A DNA stretch of 43,107 nt from Clostridia bacterium (GCA_029256325.1 JAQSYD010000002.1:1-43107), one strand, 5' to 3'; shown: positions 6,156-14,597, numbered from the stretch's first letter. The notes: generated by a model from the sequence alone, not told the origin. Numbers and translations: made by a program.

Positions 6156-7085
6156 ATGCCGTTTAGCAGTGAAATATATTTAGATATTTTTGATAAAGCA
6201 TTTGAAGATGGTAAAGAAGAAAAATTTGAAAATTTAAGAAGCAAGGATATTTTTACATATAGGGTCAAAACAATTAAATCTGGAAAGATGCTTGAAAGTG
6301 AAATTTATCCATTATGGAAAAACAGAAGTGAAGCAACCAGGGCAAAAAAAGAAATAGAATCTCGCAAGGTCCAAAAAAACCTAAACGATAAAAATGCCAA
6401 GAAAAATATTATCAGGAAAATCAATACCAATTTCACAGATGAAGATTTAGCAATTGACCTTACCTATAAAGGATCTCCTCCGGATGAAGAGCAGGCAAGA
6501 AAGGATATACAAAATTACATACGCAGGGTAAGAGAGTATCGCCGAAAAAATGGATTGCCTGAGCTAAAGTACATATATGTCATTGAATTTGATACTGATG
6601 GGAAAAAAAAGAGAGTTCACCATCATATGCTGATGAATTCAATGGATAGGGATGTAGCGGAAAAACTTTGGGGAAAGGGGTATGCAAATGCCCGCCGGCT
6701 GCAGCCTAATGAATTCGGATTAGAAGGCATTGCCAGATACATCACCAAGGACCCAAAAGGTACCAAACGATGGTGTGCTAGTAGAAATTTGCAAGAACCC
6801 AAAATTACAATAGCAGATCACAAAATCACGAAGCGGCAGGCCGAAAAAATAGCCAAGAATCAGAATGATGCAGCTGCCATCTTTGAAAAAATCTATAAAG
6901 GCTATAAGTTCAACGACATAAATGTGAAATATAGCGATTATGTCTCAGGTGCTTACCTATATGCAAGGATGAGGGTGAATGAAGCGGCAGAAAGCAATAA
7001 AAGGAAGAAGCAGGAGCGGAATCCGGCAAAAGGGGGGAAGGACAGATATGAAGCTAAAGCCTTGTATATGGACAAGCTGCCCTGA
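6156..7085 (+). CDS. rep: Rolling-circle replication protein (HUH endonuclease)
   Basis: 309 aa. Motif 1 is a strand ending LAIDLTY (98-104). The HUH metal-binding motif is VHHHMLM (His155-157). The motif-3 tyrosine is Tyr195 in IARYITKD, followed by KGTKRW. This matches single-tyrosine replication-associated proteins of the G2P/ORF2 kind found on phages and plasmids of Firmicutes. It should nick one strand of the origin, stay covalently attached, and drive rolling-circle replication with host polymerase and helicase. No phage polymerase or helicase is seen in the genome, so Rep may be the main replication protein. Ribosome binding site AAGGGGG lies upstream at a rather long spacing. It has no separate helicase domain. 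Confidence 0.85.
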   Translation: MPFSSEIYLDIFDKAFEDGKEEKFENLRSKDIFTYRVKTIKSGKMLESEIYPLWKNRSEATRAKKEIESRKVQKNLNDKNAKKNIIRKINTNFTDEDLAIDLTYKGSPPDEEQARKDIQNYIRRVREYRRKNGLPELKYIYVIEFDTDGKKKRVHHHMLMNSMDRDVAEKLWGKGYANARRLQPNEFGLEGIARYITKDPKGTKRWCASRNLQEPKITIADHKITKRQAEKIAKNQNDAAAIFEKIYKGYKFNDINVKYSDYVSGAYLYARMRVNEAAESNKRKKQERNPAKGGKDRYEAKALYMDKLP

Positions 7086-7173
7086 TAACTGGCAGGGGCT
7101 TTGTTCTAAGAAATGCGAGTATAGGAAGGTAGACGATGATAACGAAAAGCAAGTAAAGGAGTTGATCCCATGA
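7048..7173 (+). CDS. Small cysteine-rich protein overlapping rep
   Basis: A 41-aa protein starting inside the rep 3' end; GGGGGGAAGG lies before its ATG. Four cysteines (PCIWTSC, then GLCSKKC) suggest metal binding. Its TGA overlaps the ATG of the next gene (ATGA), a sign of coupling. Function unknown. Confidence 0.5.
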   Translation: MKLKPCIWTSCPDNWQGLCSKKCEYRKVDDDNEKQVKELIP

Positions 7174-7409
7174 AGAATACACTGACTGATTTAAATAACT
7201 ATCTGTTTGAGTCATTGGAAAGGCTTTTAGATGAGGATATGAGTGAAGAACAGATGCAAAAGGAAATTACCAGAAGCCAAGCGGTAACGGCTGTAGCGGA
7301 AACTATCATACAAAATGGTGAACTTGCACTTAAGACTATGAAGCATCTCAATGAATATGGAATAGAGACTCCTAAAGGATCTATTCCACCGATGCTAGAG
7401 GCAAAGTAA
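7170..7409 (+). CDS. Hypothetical phage protein
   Basis: 79 aa, mostly helical and acidic at the N-terminus. I do not recognise a domain; similar proteins occur in early regions of clostridial phages. It overlaps both neighbours by 1-4 bases (ATGA, TAATG), so it is translated as part of a tightly coupled set with the HNH gene. Confidence 0.6.
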   Translation: MKNTLTDLNNYLFESLERLLDEDMSEEQMQKEITRSQAVTAVAETIIQNGELALKTMKHLNEYGIETPKGSIPPMLEAK

Positions 7410-8188
7410 TGAAGAAATACTCGAAAGAAGTAAAGGACTTTATAGAAGAAAATGTTTTAGGAACAACGACTAAGGAATTGATTAAGCAAGTAAATGCAAA
7501 ATTTGGAACAGACTTTACAGAATCGGAAATGAAGTCCTATAAATCAAACAATAATCTTAAAAGCGGAACTCCGTTAGGATTACCTGCGGGAAGACCAACA
7601 GAGTTATATCCTGAAGAAGTAAAGAGGTTTATTGCAGAGAATCACACCGGCATAGGACCTAAAAATATGGCAGAATTGCTGAATAAGACTTTCAATAAGA
7701 ACTATACTACGGCACAGATGAAGTCATATTACAGCAACCACAACATTAATAGCGGTTTATCTGGGTACTTTTCTAAAGGGCACACGCCACAGAACAAAGG
7801 CCAAAAGGGATATCATGCACCAGGGAGCGAAAAGGGATGGTTCAAAAAAGGGAATATACCAGTAAATCACAAGCCGGTAGGGAGCGAGCGCGTAGATGTT
7901 GATGGATATACTCTCATCAAGACGGCTGAACCGAATGTTTGGACGCTAAAACACAAGGTAATCTGGGAAGAAAAGAACGGTAATGTTCCGAAGGGGTATG
8001 TCCTTACATTTCTTGATGGAAACAAAGGTAATATAACACTAGAAAACATTGCCCTTATAACTATGGCTGAATCATTGGAAATGACACGATCGAATTTGAG
8101 AAGTGATAATCCTGAATTCACAAAGACAGGGATTCTTATAGCAAAAGTAAAGGCAGCTGGTAGAAAATGTACAAAAAAAGCAAAATGA
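7409..8188 (+). CDS. HNH endonuclease with two N-terminal repeats
   Basis: 259 aa. The C-terminal half holds an HNH_3-type nuclease core (LKHKVIWEEKNG, then GYVLTFLDGNKGNITLENIAL). The N-terminal part contains two copies of a roughly 50-residue helical module (residues 3-52 and 67-116, both ending MKSY...NSG/KSG), probably a duplicated DNA-binding unit. This resembles free-standing phage HNH homing endonucleases, though a role in phage DNA processing is possible. Confidence 0.8.
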   Translation: MKKYSKEVKDFIEENVLGTTTKELIKQVNAKFGTDFTESEMKSYKSNNNLKSGTPLGLPAGRPTELYPEEVKRFIAENHTGIGPKNMAELLNKTFNKNYTTAQMKSYYSNHNINSGLSGYFSKGHTPQNKGQKGYHAPGSEKGWFKKGNIPVNHKPVGSERVDVDGYTLIKTAEPNVWTLKHKVIWEEKNGNVPKGYVLTFLDGNKGNITLENIALITMAESLEMTRSNLRSDNPEFTKTGILIAKVKAAGRKCTKKAK

Positions 8189-8248
8189 CAGTCTGAACAA
8201 AATGAATAACAGCACAGAATTAAAAATAATTTTTGAAGGGAGAAAAAT

Positions 8249-9592
8249 ATGATACAAAATATTGAAATATCAAGAATTCATCCCCACTATGATAATCCTC
8301 GAAGAGACCTCGGAGACCTTACTGAGCTTGCAGAGAGTATTAAAAATAGTGGGATTTTGCAAAATCTAACAGTAGTACCGTGGTTCTCAAAAATCACAGG
8401 GGTTGGTGCTGATGATCCTAAGCAGCAGGAAGAAATGGGATATATAGTTGTTATTGGCCACCGTCGCCTCGCAGCTGCAAAGCTTGCCGGACTAACAGAG
8501 GTACCATGCGCTATATCAAGCATGAACTTACGTGAACAAGTTGCAACAATGCTGCTTGAGAATATGCAGCGTAGCGATCTGACTGTATGGGAACAGGCGC
8601 AGGGATTCCAAATGATGCTTGACCTGGGCGAAACAGTTGTTGATATTTCAACAAAAACAGGCTTCTCCGAAACTACAGTGCGCCGAAGAATGAAGCTACT
8701 GGAGCTGGATGGAGATAAATTTAAGAAGTCAGTTGAACGCGGAGCCACCTTAATGGATTTCGTTGAACTGGATAAGATAAATGATCTTTCCCTGAGAAAC
8801 AAAGTCCTTGATAAGATAGGTACTCCAAATTTCAAGTGGGAGCTGCAGCAGGCTATTGATAAAGAAAAGAATGAAAAAAATAAGGCCATAATAGTTGCCG
8901 AGCTACAGAAATTTGCGAAAGAAATCAAAAGTGGTAATGGATTAATATGGGTCAAATGCTATCATACCTCACAGGTTCCTGATATAACTGCACCAGATGA
9001 CGCTGAAACTGTAAAATATTTCTTTCAAGTATCGGAATATGGCAGTATCACCTTATATAAGAAGTCAGAGAACAATGAAAGCCCAGCTCCGGGTAGTTCA
9101 GTACAGGATGAGAAACAAAAAGAATTTAGAGAGCGACGTGCTGCTTTGGAAGAGATATCAAAACGAGCCTATCAGCTCAGGAGCAATTACATTAAAGAAA
9201 TATCAAATACTAAGGCAAAAAAGAATATGGGCTTAATCATTGAGTATTTCTTGCGCACCATGGTGTATGAAGATTACTACAATTGCGATTATGAGGAATT
9301 TACTAAATTTCTTGATATTGAGATTAATGAAGACGAGGAATGGAGCTATGACGATATTGCAGAACGTGTCACAGCACAGCCTGAGCGTCATATGCTTGTC
9401 GCAACCTACTTAATGCTTGATTCTGAAAGAGAATATTATTATAACTGGAGCAATCAACATCTAGCCAATGAGACGCTAAACATGGTATATGATTTTCTAG
9501 AAAAGCTAGGATATGAGACATCTGAAGAAGAGCTTGCACTGCGCAACGGTACACACGAGCTGTTTCAAAGTGCAAATGGAGATGTTGCATAA
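8249..9592 (+). CDS. ParB-like protein with phage-specific C-terminus
   Basis: 447 aa. The N-terminal 110 residues form a ParB/sulfiredoxin-type domain (NPRRDLGDLTELAESIKNSG; VIGHRRLAAAKLAG; ENMQRSDL), followed by an HTH (DISTKTGFSETTVRRRMKLL). The GHRR and ENxQR boxes correspond to the CTP-binding motifs of ParB proteins. The last 250 residues are charged, tyrosine-rich and unfamiliar. No ParA lies next to it, so it is not a standard ParAB pair. It may act in replication, transcription or DNA organisation of the phage. A ParM-type system elsewhere in the genome could make this protein redundant for segregation. Confidence 0.75.
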   Translation: MIQNIEISRIHPHYDNPRRDLGDLTELAESIKNSGILQNLTVVPWFSKITGVGADDPKQQEEMGYIVVIGHRRLAAAKLAGLTEVPCAISSMNLREQVATMLLENMQRSDLTVWEQAQGFQMMLDLGETVVDISTKTGFSETTVRRRMKLLELDGDKFKKSVERGATLMDFVELDKINDLSLRNKVLDKIGTPNFKWELQQAIDKEKNEKNKAIIVAELQKFAKEIKSGNGLIWVKCYHTSQVPDITAPDDAETVKYFFQVSEYGSITLYKKSENNESPAPGSSVQDEKQKEFRERRAALEEISKRAYQLRSNYIKEISNTKAKKNMGLIIEYFLRTMVYEDYYNCDYEEFTKFLDIEINEDEEWSYDDIAERVTAQPERHMLVATYLMLDSEREYYYNWSNQHLANETLNMVYDFLEKLGYETSEEELALRNGTHELFQSANGDVA

Positions 9593-9629
9593 ACACAAGA
9601 TTGATGTAAACTAGGAGGATTAAAGCATA

Positions 9630-10616
9630 ATGATAGGTTTAATAGATGTAGATGGAAAACTTCCTAATCTTGCATTGATGAAAATCAGCAGCTTTTATAA
9701 ATCCCTTGGGGAGCGGGTTGAGTTTGTAAAGCAGGGTGCTAAGTACACGAAGATATACGCCAGCTGTTTATTTTCATGGAATAGACATGAGTGTGAAAGG
9801 ATTCTAAGTGTATATCCGGAAGCGGAAATCGGTGGCACTGGTTGGGACCTGAATAAAACACTTCCAGATGAAATTGAAAGCTGCCGGCCGGATTATGAAC
9901 TTTATACAATTGAGGATATATTGCCGAGAATAAAAGGCGGAATAGCATCGAAGGAAAGCAAAATTAAAAAGGCAGAAATAATTATTAATGCAGGAATGGG
10001 ATTTACATCAAGAGGATGTGTGAGAAACTGTGGATTCTGCTTTGTGCCTCCTAAGGAAGGACAGTTTCATCAGGTATCTAGTATAGGAGAGCTGTTAAAT
10101 TCAAAGAGTGATGTTTTAATATTGATGGATAACAACCTCACTGCTGATCCAAATGTACTGGACAAGCTTAAGGAGATAAAGGAACGAAACTTAATAGTTG
10201 ATATTACTCAAGGGATTGATGTGAGGTTACTTACTCCAGAGATTGCAAAAGCATTATCTGAGATAAAACATTTGAGAAGCGTCCACTATGCATGGGATTT
10301 AATGGGTTACGAAAAGCAGGTAATGGAAGGAATCAAAATATTATCGCAGCATGTCAAGCTATATAAGCATCTCTGCATGATGCTGACCGGTTACAACACA
10401 AATTTCGAAGAAGACATGTACCGGTTCAGAAAGCTTGTAGAGCTTGGGGTAAAACCTTATGTAATGCCATATAACAAGACTTACCCGACAAAAAAACATC
10501 ATTGCTTTGCAGGCTGGGTGAATAGTAGAAAACATACGATATGCAGTTTTGAAGAGTTTGAACCATGGGTTAAAGCTCAATCTAATTCAGGTCAAATTAG
10601 TATGTTATTAGACTAA
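9630..10616 (+). CDS. Radical SAM protein, unknown substrate
   Basis: 328 aa. CX3CX2C (Cys130, 134, 137 in SRGCVRNCGFCFVP) would hold a 4Fe-4S cluster for S-adenosylmethionine cleavage. The N-terminal 115 residues resemble a B12-binding-like fold seen in some radical SAM enzymes, but no B12-binding histidine motif is evident. Similar proteins occur in phages of anaerobes with no known substrate. A role in nucleotide or DNA base modification is a guess. It sits between the ParB-like and DUF4406 genes in the early operon. Confidence 0.8.
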   Translation: MIGLIDVDGKLPNLALMKISSFYKSLGERVEFVKQGAKYTKIYASCLFSWNRHECERILSVYPEAEIGGTGWDLNKTLPDEIESCRPDYELYTIEDILPRIKGGIASKESKIKKAEIIINAGMGFTSRGCVRNCGFCFVPPKEGQFHQVSSIGELLNSKSDVLILMDNNLTADPNVLDKLKEIKERNLIVDITQGIDVRLLTPEIAKALSEIKHLRSVHYAWDLMGYEKQVMEGIKILSQHVKLYKHLCMMLTGYNTNFEEDMYRFRKLVELGVKPYVMPYNKTYPTKKHHCFAGWVNSRKHTICSFEEFEPWVKAQSNSGQISMLLD

Positions 10617-10643
10617 GCAGAAATTATTTGAAGGGAGAAAAGC

Positions 10644-11090
10644 ATGAAGATATATATTGCCGGTAAAATTACGGACAACCCTAATTTTAAAGAAGAGTTT
10701 GCGGAAGCGGAAAAAACCATTAAGGCTGAAGGGCATACAGTTATGAATCCCGCTATTCTACCTCCGGGATTCGAACACCATGAGTATATGGAAATCTGTT
10801 ATTCAATGATTAACATATGTGATGCTATAGCACTACTTCCTAATTGGGAAGATAGCAAAGGCGCGAAAATGGAAGAAGCTTATGCAAAGCTTAATACAAA
10901 GCAGATCTATTTCTATAACCCAATGGAACAAACCTTAAAAAGCTCTTTAGACTGTAAAGGAGATTGCACAGAATGCGGTATATATGGAGAACGCTGCTGC
11001 AGAGAATGTGAAGATAAATATAAATGTCCTATAAAATGTCAGTTTCTAAAGAATGAACTGGGGGAGCCTCATTTATATGAGGATAAATAA
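10644..11090 (+). CDS. DUF4406 (nucleoside deoxyribosyltransferase-like) with Cys tail
   Basis: 148 aa. Residues 1-95 match DUF4406 (KIYIAGKITDNPNFKEEF; HTVMNPAILPPG; CDAIALLPNWEDSKGAKMEEAYA), which belongs to the nucleoside 2-deoxyribosyltransferase fold. The conserved Asp/Glu positions suggest nucleotide or nucleoside binding. A cysteine-rich tail of about 35 residues with eight cysteines is added, probably a zinc- or FeS-binding extension, which is not usual for the family. Confidence 0.8.
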   Translation: MKIYIAGKITDNPNFKEEFAEAEKTIKAEGHTVMNPAILPPGFEHHEYMEICYSMINICDAIALLPNWEDSKGAKMEEAYAKLNTKQIYFYNPMEQTLKSSLDCKGDCTECGIYGERCCRECEDKYKCPIKCQFLKNELGEPHLYEDK

Positions 11091-11472
11091 CATAAGTGAA
11101 CTGCCTGAGCACCTAAGAAAGCAGGTAGAGCAACAGATAGGACCTGTTAAAAAGAAAAGCAAACATAACAATGTAAAAACCTTAGTAGGTGATGAGCTGC
11201 TGGATAGCGGGAGAGAAGCTGTGAGGTATGGTGAGCTTCTTCTCCTGCATCAAGTAGATGAAATAACAGCTCTACAGCGGCAAGTATGGTTTCTATTGGA
11301 GCCAAAGAGTGATAAAAACAATGCAACCTATTACATAGCAGACTTTGTATATTTCGATTGTAGGCTTAAAGAATGGATTGTAGAGGATGCGAAAGGCTAT
11401 AGAGATCAAGTTTACATCAACAAGAAAAAAGCTATGTATAACAAGTATGGTATCGATATAAAAGAAGTATAG
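11077..11472 (+). CDS. DUF1064 PD-(D/E)XK nuclease-like protein
   Basis: 131 aa. The C-terminal half shows the DUF1064 pattern YYIADFVYFD, then EWIVEDAKGY, which fits a PD-(D/E)XK nuclease core (Asp, Glu-x-Lys). REAVRYGELLLLHQVDEI and RQVWFLLEPK precede it. The family is common in phage early regions, where a role in recombination or branch resolution is suspected. The ATG at 11077 follows GGGGGAG and overlaps the end of the DUF4406 gene. Confidence 0.8.
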   Translation: MRINNISELPEHLRKQVEQQIGPVKKKSKHNNVKTLVGDELLDSGREAVRYGELLLLHQVDEITALQRQVWFLLEPKSDKNNATYYIADFVYFDCRLKEWIVEDAKGYRDQVYINKKKAMYNKYGIDIKEV

Positions 11473-11483
11473 GAGGTCGAATT

Positions 11484-11864
11484 ATGAATAATTACATATC
11501 AAGAGAAAAGTTAATAAATATAATCCTTATGATGGTGATAGTAGCAATGTTGTTTGTAATAGCAATACTGCTTATGCAAAATGAAAATCTGGAATTGCAA
11601 GCAGTCAATGAAGAGGAACAAGTAGAAGCACCGAAGATTGTTTTCGGGAAATATACGCTTATTCATTATCCTAACAGTGGCTGGACTAATGCAATCTATA
11701 TAACAGAATACTATAAAATTGGACAAGACCTATATTACAAAGAAAAAGGAAGTACAGTATTTAAGCCGATTTGGTTCCCTAATATACTGCCAGTAGATGG
11801 ATGGATAGAGGAAGAGCAGCTTGCTGACTATGGCTATTGGATATCCGAGATGGATTTTGATTAA
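11484..11864 (+). CDS. Membrane-anchored hypothetical protein
   Basis: 126 aa. One transmembrane helix (about residues 11-31) is followed by an acidic linker and a soluble domain that would face outside. Ribosome binding site AGGAGG. I do not recognise the family. Placed in the early operon, it may be a host-surface or exclusion factor. Confidence 0.6.
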   Translation: MNNYISREKLINIILMMVIVAMLFVIAILLMQNENLELQAVNEEEQVEAPKIVFGKYTLIHYPNSGWTNAIYITEYYKIGQDLYYKEKGSTVFKPIWFPNILPVDGWIEEEQLADYGYWISEMDFD

Positions 11865-11877
11865 GGCGGTGGAGTGA

Positions 11878-12687
11878 ATGAATAAGAGCAAGATTGAATG
11901 GTGTGATTATACCTGGAATCCTGTTACCGGCTGTTTACATGGTTGCAAATATTGTTATGCAGAAAGGATTGCAAATAGGTTTGCTTCCAAAGTCTACACA
12001 AAAAACAAAAACAATTTTGCAATAGATTTAAAATCTGACTTACACATACCATATAAATCTAACGAAGGAAAAATTGAACCGTATCCAGCGGGTTTTCAAC
12101 CGACATTCCATCGGTATAGACTTGATGAACCAAAGCAAAAGACTAAACCTTCAAGGATATTTGTTAGCAGTATGGGTGATCTATTCGGGGAATGGGTGCC
12201 TGAGGATTGGATAAAACAAGTATTTGAAACAGTAAAACAGTGTCCGCAGCACACATTCATGTTTCTAACAAAGAATCCGAAGAGATACTTGGCATTATTA
12301 GCTACTTACGGAAGCGGCTTTTTTCCAACAAATGCTCTATATGGAGCTTCTGCAGATTCTAAGGACATGCTATATGCAGCAAGAAATGTGTTTTATGATA
12401 TTGTGGATCACAATGACGAATGGGGAAGCAATATAAAGACTTTCTATTCTATAGAACCACTGCTTGAAGATATGGAGGATGAGTTTAAATATGATCATCT
12501 AAAGGGACAACCTTTCGACTGGTGTGATTGGGTTATAGTAGGAGCTCAGACAGGACTAGGAGCAGTAGCACCAAAAGCGGAATGGGTACAACACATCATT
12601 GATGCATGCAGACATGAAGGAGTGCCAGTATTTCTAAAAAACAATTTGAACTGGCCAGAGCAAATACAAGAGTATCCTGAAGAGTAA
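11878..12687 (+). CDS. DUF5131 radical-SAM-like (phage Gp37/Gp68 family)
   Basis: 269 aa. The start IEWCDYTWNPVTGCLHGCKYCYAERIA is characteristic of DUF5131, with the cluster motif CX3CX2C at Cys19, 23 and 26. Further family blocks are RIFVSSMGDLFGEWVP and FMFLTKNPKRY. The family is related to radical SAM enzymes and often has a three-Cys-motif partner (TcmP); no such partner is visible here. It is the second CX3CX2C protein of this genome. Function unknown. Confidence 0.85.
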   Translation: MNKSKIEWCDYTWNPVTGCLHGCKYCYAERIANRFASKVYTKNKNNFAIDLKSDLHIPYKSNEGKIEPYPAGFQPTFHRYRLDEPKQKTKPSRIFVSSMGDLFGEWVPEDWIKQVFETVKQCPQHTFMFLTKNPKRYLALLATYGSGFFPTNALYGASADSKDMLYAARNVFYDIVDHNDEWGSNIKTFYSIEPLLEDMEDEFKYDHLKGQPFDWCDWVIVGAQTGLGAVAPKAEWVQHIIDACRHEGVPVFLKNNLNWPEQIQEYPEE

Positions 12688-12729
12688 CATAAAACGAATT
12701 AAATGTGAATTAGAGAAAGGGTGAGAGTA

Positions 12730-12870
12730 ATGGCAAGATGGTGTAATCATTATAACTGTTGGTGTAGTGACGCAAAGGATATTACTGACGGCATGGGTGA
12801 TTGCGATTATATTTGTACTGGTTGCATAGAGAGTGAGGAAGTAACAGCGAGGTGTGATCATGAAATATAA
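12730..12870 (+). CDS. Cysteine-rich mini-protein
   Basis: 46 aa with six cysteines and two histidines (WCNHYNCWC, then CDYICTGC, then RCDHE), probably metal-binding. AAAGGG precedes the ATG. It overlaps the next gene by 11 bases. Function unknown. Confidence 0.55.
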   Translation: MARWCNHYNCWCSDAKDITDGMGDCDYICTGCIESEEVTARCDHEI

Positions 12871-13120
12871 ACCAGAAGATTATAGTATAAGCGATACTGG
12901 GTTTTACGGTCTTGATGATGGGAACATCGAGCATTATGAAGAAAAGTTAGTGAAATGTCGTAAGCCACATAAGTGTATGGCAGGGTGTGAGAAGGAAATT
13001 CCCGTAGGGGAATATGCCATTAGAGAATCAGGATTCATGGATGGAGTGCCTGTATCATCATATACTTGCACAGATTGTATGGATAAGTGGCTTGATGAAA
13101 TTTTAGCCAATGAAGAATAA
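12860..13120 (+). CDS. Putative zinc-binding protein
   Basis: 86 aa; I chose the ATG at 12860 behind GAGGTG. Cysteines in VKCRKPHKCMAGC and TCTDC suggest a zinc-binding fold of the treble-clef type. The sequence recalls small phage proteins in which a CxxC pair holds a strand-rich domain. Function unknown. Confidence 0.6.
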   Translation: MKYKPEDYSISDTGFYGLDDGNIEHYEEKLVKCRKPHKCMAGCEKEIPVGEYAIRESGFMDGVPVSSYTCTDCMDKWLDEILANEE

Positions 13121-13159
13121 GTCGCATTTCATGATCACTGTGGCAAGGAGGCGGCAAAG

Positions 13160-13417
13160 ATGGCACACATAGAGACATGGTATCGCTGCCCTGTTTGTAA
13201 CCAAGCATACGGAAGTCAAGGAGAAGCTATCGATTGCAGAAATGCTCATCTTATTGTGTCTGAAAGGTGGGCGGTTGGTAAAGGTGGTAAAGCGGTACGG
13301 ATAAATGATAATTGCTCTATAAATGGGTACGGTGGTATAAACTGGGCGCTGAAAGAAGCCGACATGAGCGACTTGGTGGAAGTCCGTAAGCTGCAGTTGA
13401 AGGAGCGTAACTCATAG
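13160..13417 (+). CDS. Zinc-finger-like small protein
   Basis: 85 aa. YRCPVCNQAYGSQGEAIDCRNAH gives a C-x2-C ... C-x3-H zinc site at the N-terminus; the rest is glycine- and charge-rich. Ribosome binding site AAGGAGG. A nucleic-acid-binding role is plausible but unproven. Confidence 0.65.
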   Translation: MAHIETWYRCPVCNQAYGSQGEAIDCRNAHLIVSERWAVGKGGKAVRINDNCSINGYGGINWALKEADMSDLVEVRKLQLKERNS

Positions 13418-13451
13418 TTTGAATAAAATATGTAATGAAAGGATGATTAGA

Positions 13452-13619
13452 ATGTCAGATAAAAAAGTATGTCCTTGGTGCAATATGAACATCGAAGAAG
13501 GTCAAGAAACAGTTACAAATGGCGGTGGAGACCAAACAGGAGGAATTGTTGAGGATTGGCACAAGAATTGTTTTGATGCATCAGAGGAACATGAACGAGA
13601 CAATGGCTTACGCAGTTAG
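13452..13619 (+). CDS. Zinc-binding mini-protein
   Basis: 55 aa; the ATG at 13452 follows AAAGGA at 8 bases, better than the TTG at 13419. CPWCN near the start and WHKNC later form a probable C-C/H-C metal site. Function unknown. Confidence 0.55.
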   Translation: MSDKKVCPWCNMNIEEGQETVTNGGGDQTGGIVEDWHKNCFDASEEHERDNGLRS

Positions 13620-13656
13620 TTGCACATAACAATAATTATGTGAGGGGAGTAAACCT

Positions 13657-13839
13657 ATGATTGATGAGGATCTTAGGCAAAGGATGGAAGCGGCATATCT
13701 GCATGGCAATAAAAAGCTTGCTCTGGAATTAAGTCAAGAACTTGATGAGCAAGTGGCTAAGGAACAAAATAGAAAGCTTTTGAAAGGTATGCAGCGATCT
13801 AGCCAAATAGATGTCTTAATAAGTAAAGAACAGTATTAA
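13657..13839 (+). CDS. Spo0E-like small protein
   Basis: 60 aa, all helical. LALELSQELDEQVAK closely resembles the SQELD signature of Spo0E-family aspartyl-phosphate phosphatases, which remove phosphate from Spo0A~P and delay sporulation. Its size and two-helix layout fit. The usual tail after SQELD (xLIxxY) is not conserved, so binding to Spo0A is uncertain. If real, the phage would hold back host sporulation during growth. A plain helical phage protein is the alternative. Confidence 0.45.
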   Translation: MIDEDLRQRMEAAYLHGNKKLALELSQELDEQVAKEQNRKLLKGMQRSSQIDVLISKEQY

Positions 13840-13866
13840 CCAATATATAAGTTAGGGGGTATCTTT

Positions 13867-14127
13867 ATGAGTCCTGATGTAAAGAAATTAGTTGTACAAG
13901 CAGTGGTACAATACCTAAATGGAGATATAGAATTATTCAGAAAGTGGACAGCTCAGGCATATAAGGAATATAGGAAGCGGCAATATGAGGATCGTCTCCA
14001 TGCTTCTGTGGCGGAGATACTTAAAGCAAAGGGAGTAAATGTTTCCGCTACTATATTGAGAGGTAGAAGGGGGCGAAAACCTTGGCAAAGCAATATGCAG
14101 ATGCCGCATTCTATGAATCAAAATTAA
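13867..14127 (+). CDS. Hypothetical basic protein
   Basis: 86 aa, helical with a basic tail (LRGRRGRKPW) that could bind nucleic acid. Its last 46 bases overlap the next gene in another frame. I do not recognise the family. Confidence 0.6.
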   Translation: MSPDVKKLVVQAVVQYLNGDIELFRKWTAQAYKEYRKRQYEDRLHASVAEILKAKGVNVSATILRGRRGRKPWQSNMQMPHSMNQN

Positions 14128-14582
14128 AGAAGGTAATGGAGCGCTTCAATATCAAAGATTATAACTATGACTGGGGAAGGCATGGAGCTTGGATTGAGTT
14201 TCGGTACAAAGGAGATCTTTATAGATTCGACCATAGTGTGGAGAAAGCAAAATCAAGAGGAGTTAATCTCTCCTATGGCTCTGATGCGTTTGCACAAATT
14301 GTTCTGGCTCTTGAAGATTTAGCAAGGATGGTGGAGCGAGGTATATACGACCTACAAACATGGGTAAGCGGAATGAAGTACCTTCCTCCGGTCATAGAAG
14401 TACCAAGCTTTTTCAAACTCCTTGGCTTTGAAACTATACCGGCTTCTGAAGAAGATATTAAAACAAGATACCGAACATTAGCAAAGCAGCTGCATCCCGA
14501 CGGTGGGGGAGAAAGTGATGACTTTATAAATTTAACTAAAGCAGCAGAAGAAGCAGTAAAATATTTGAAGGCAATAGAATAA
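14082..14582 (+). CDS. Phage J-domain protein
   Basis: 166 aa. The C-terminal 60 residues are a J domain (FFKLLGFETIPASEEDIKTRYRTLAKQL) with the HPD motif at residues 138-140. The first 105 residues are a phage-specific domain of unknown function. J domains stimulate host DnaK, so the phage probably steers DnaK to its own replication or assembly complexes. TTG start behind AAGGGGGC inside the preceding gene. Confidence 0.8.
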   Translation: MAKQYADAAFYESKLKKVMERFNIKDYNYDWGRHGAWIEFRYKGDLYRFDHSVEKAKSRGVNLSYGSDAFAQIVLALEDLARMVERGIYDLQTWVSGMKYLPPVIEVPSFFKLLGFETIPASEEDIKTRYRTLAKQLHPDGGGESDDFINLTKAAEEAVKYLKAIE

Positions 14583-14597
14583 GTGAGGTGAAGGCTA

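Noticed and set aside
8287-8955. Leftward 222-aa frame inside the ParB-like gene
   Set aside because: Shadow of a well-supported coding region; serine-rich artefact sequence.
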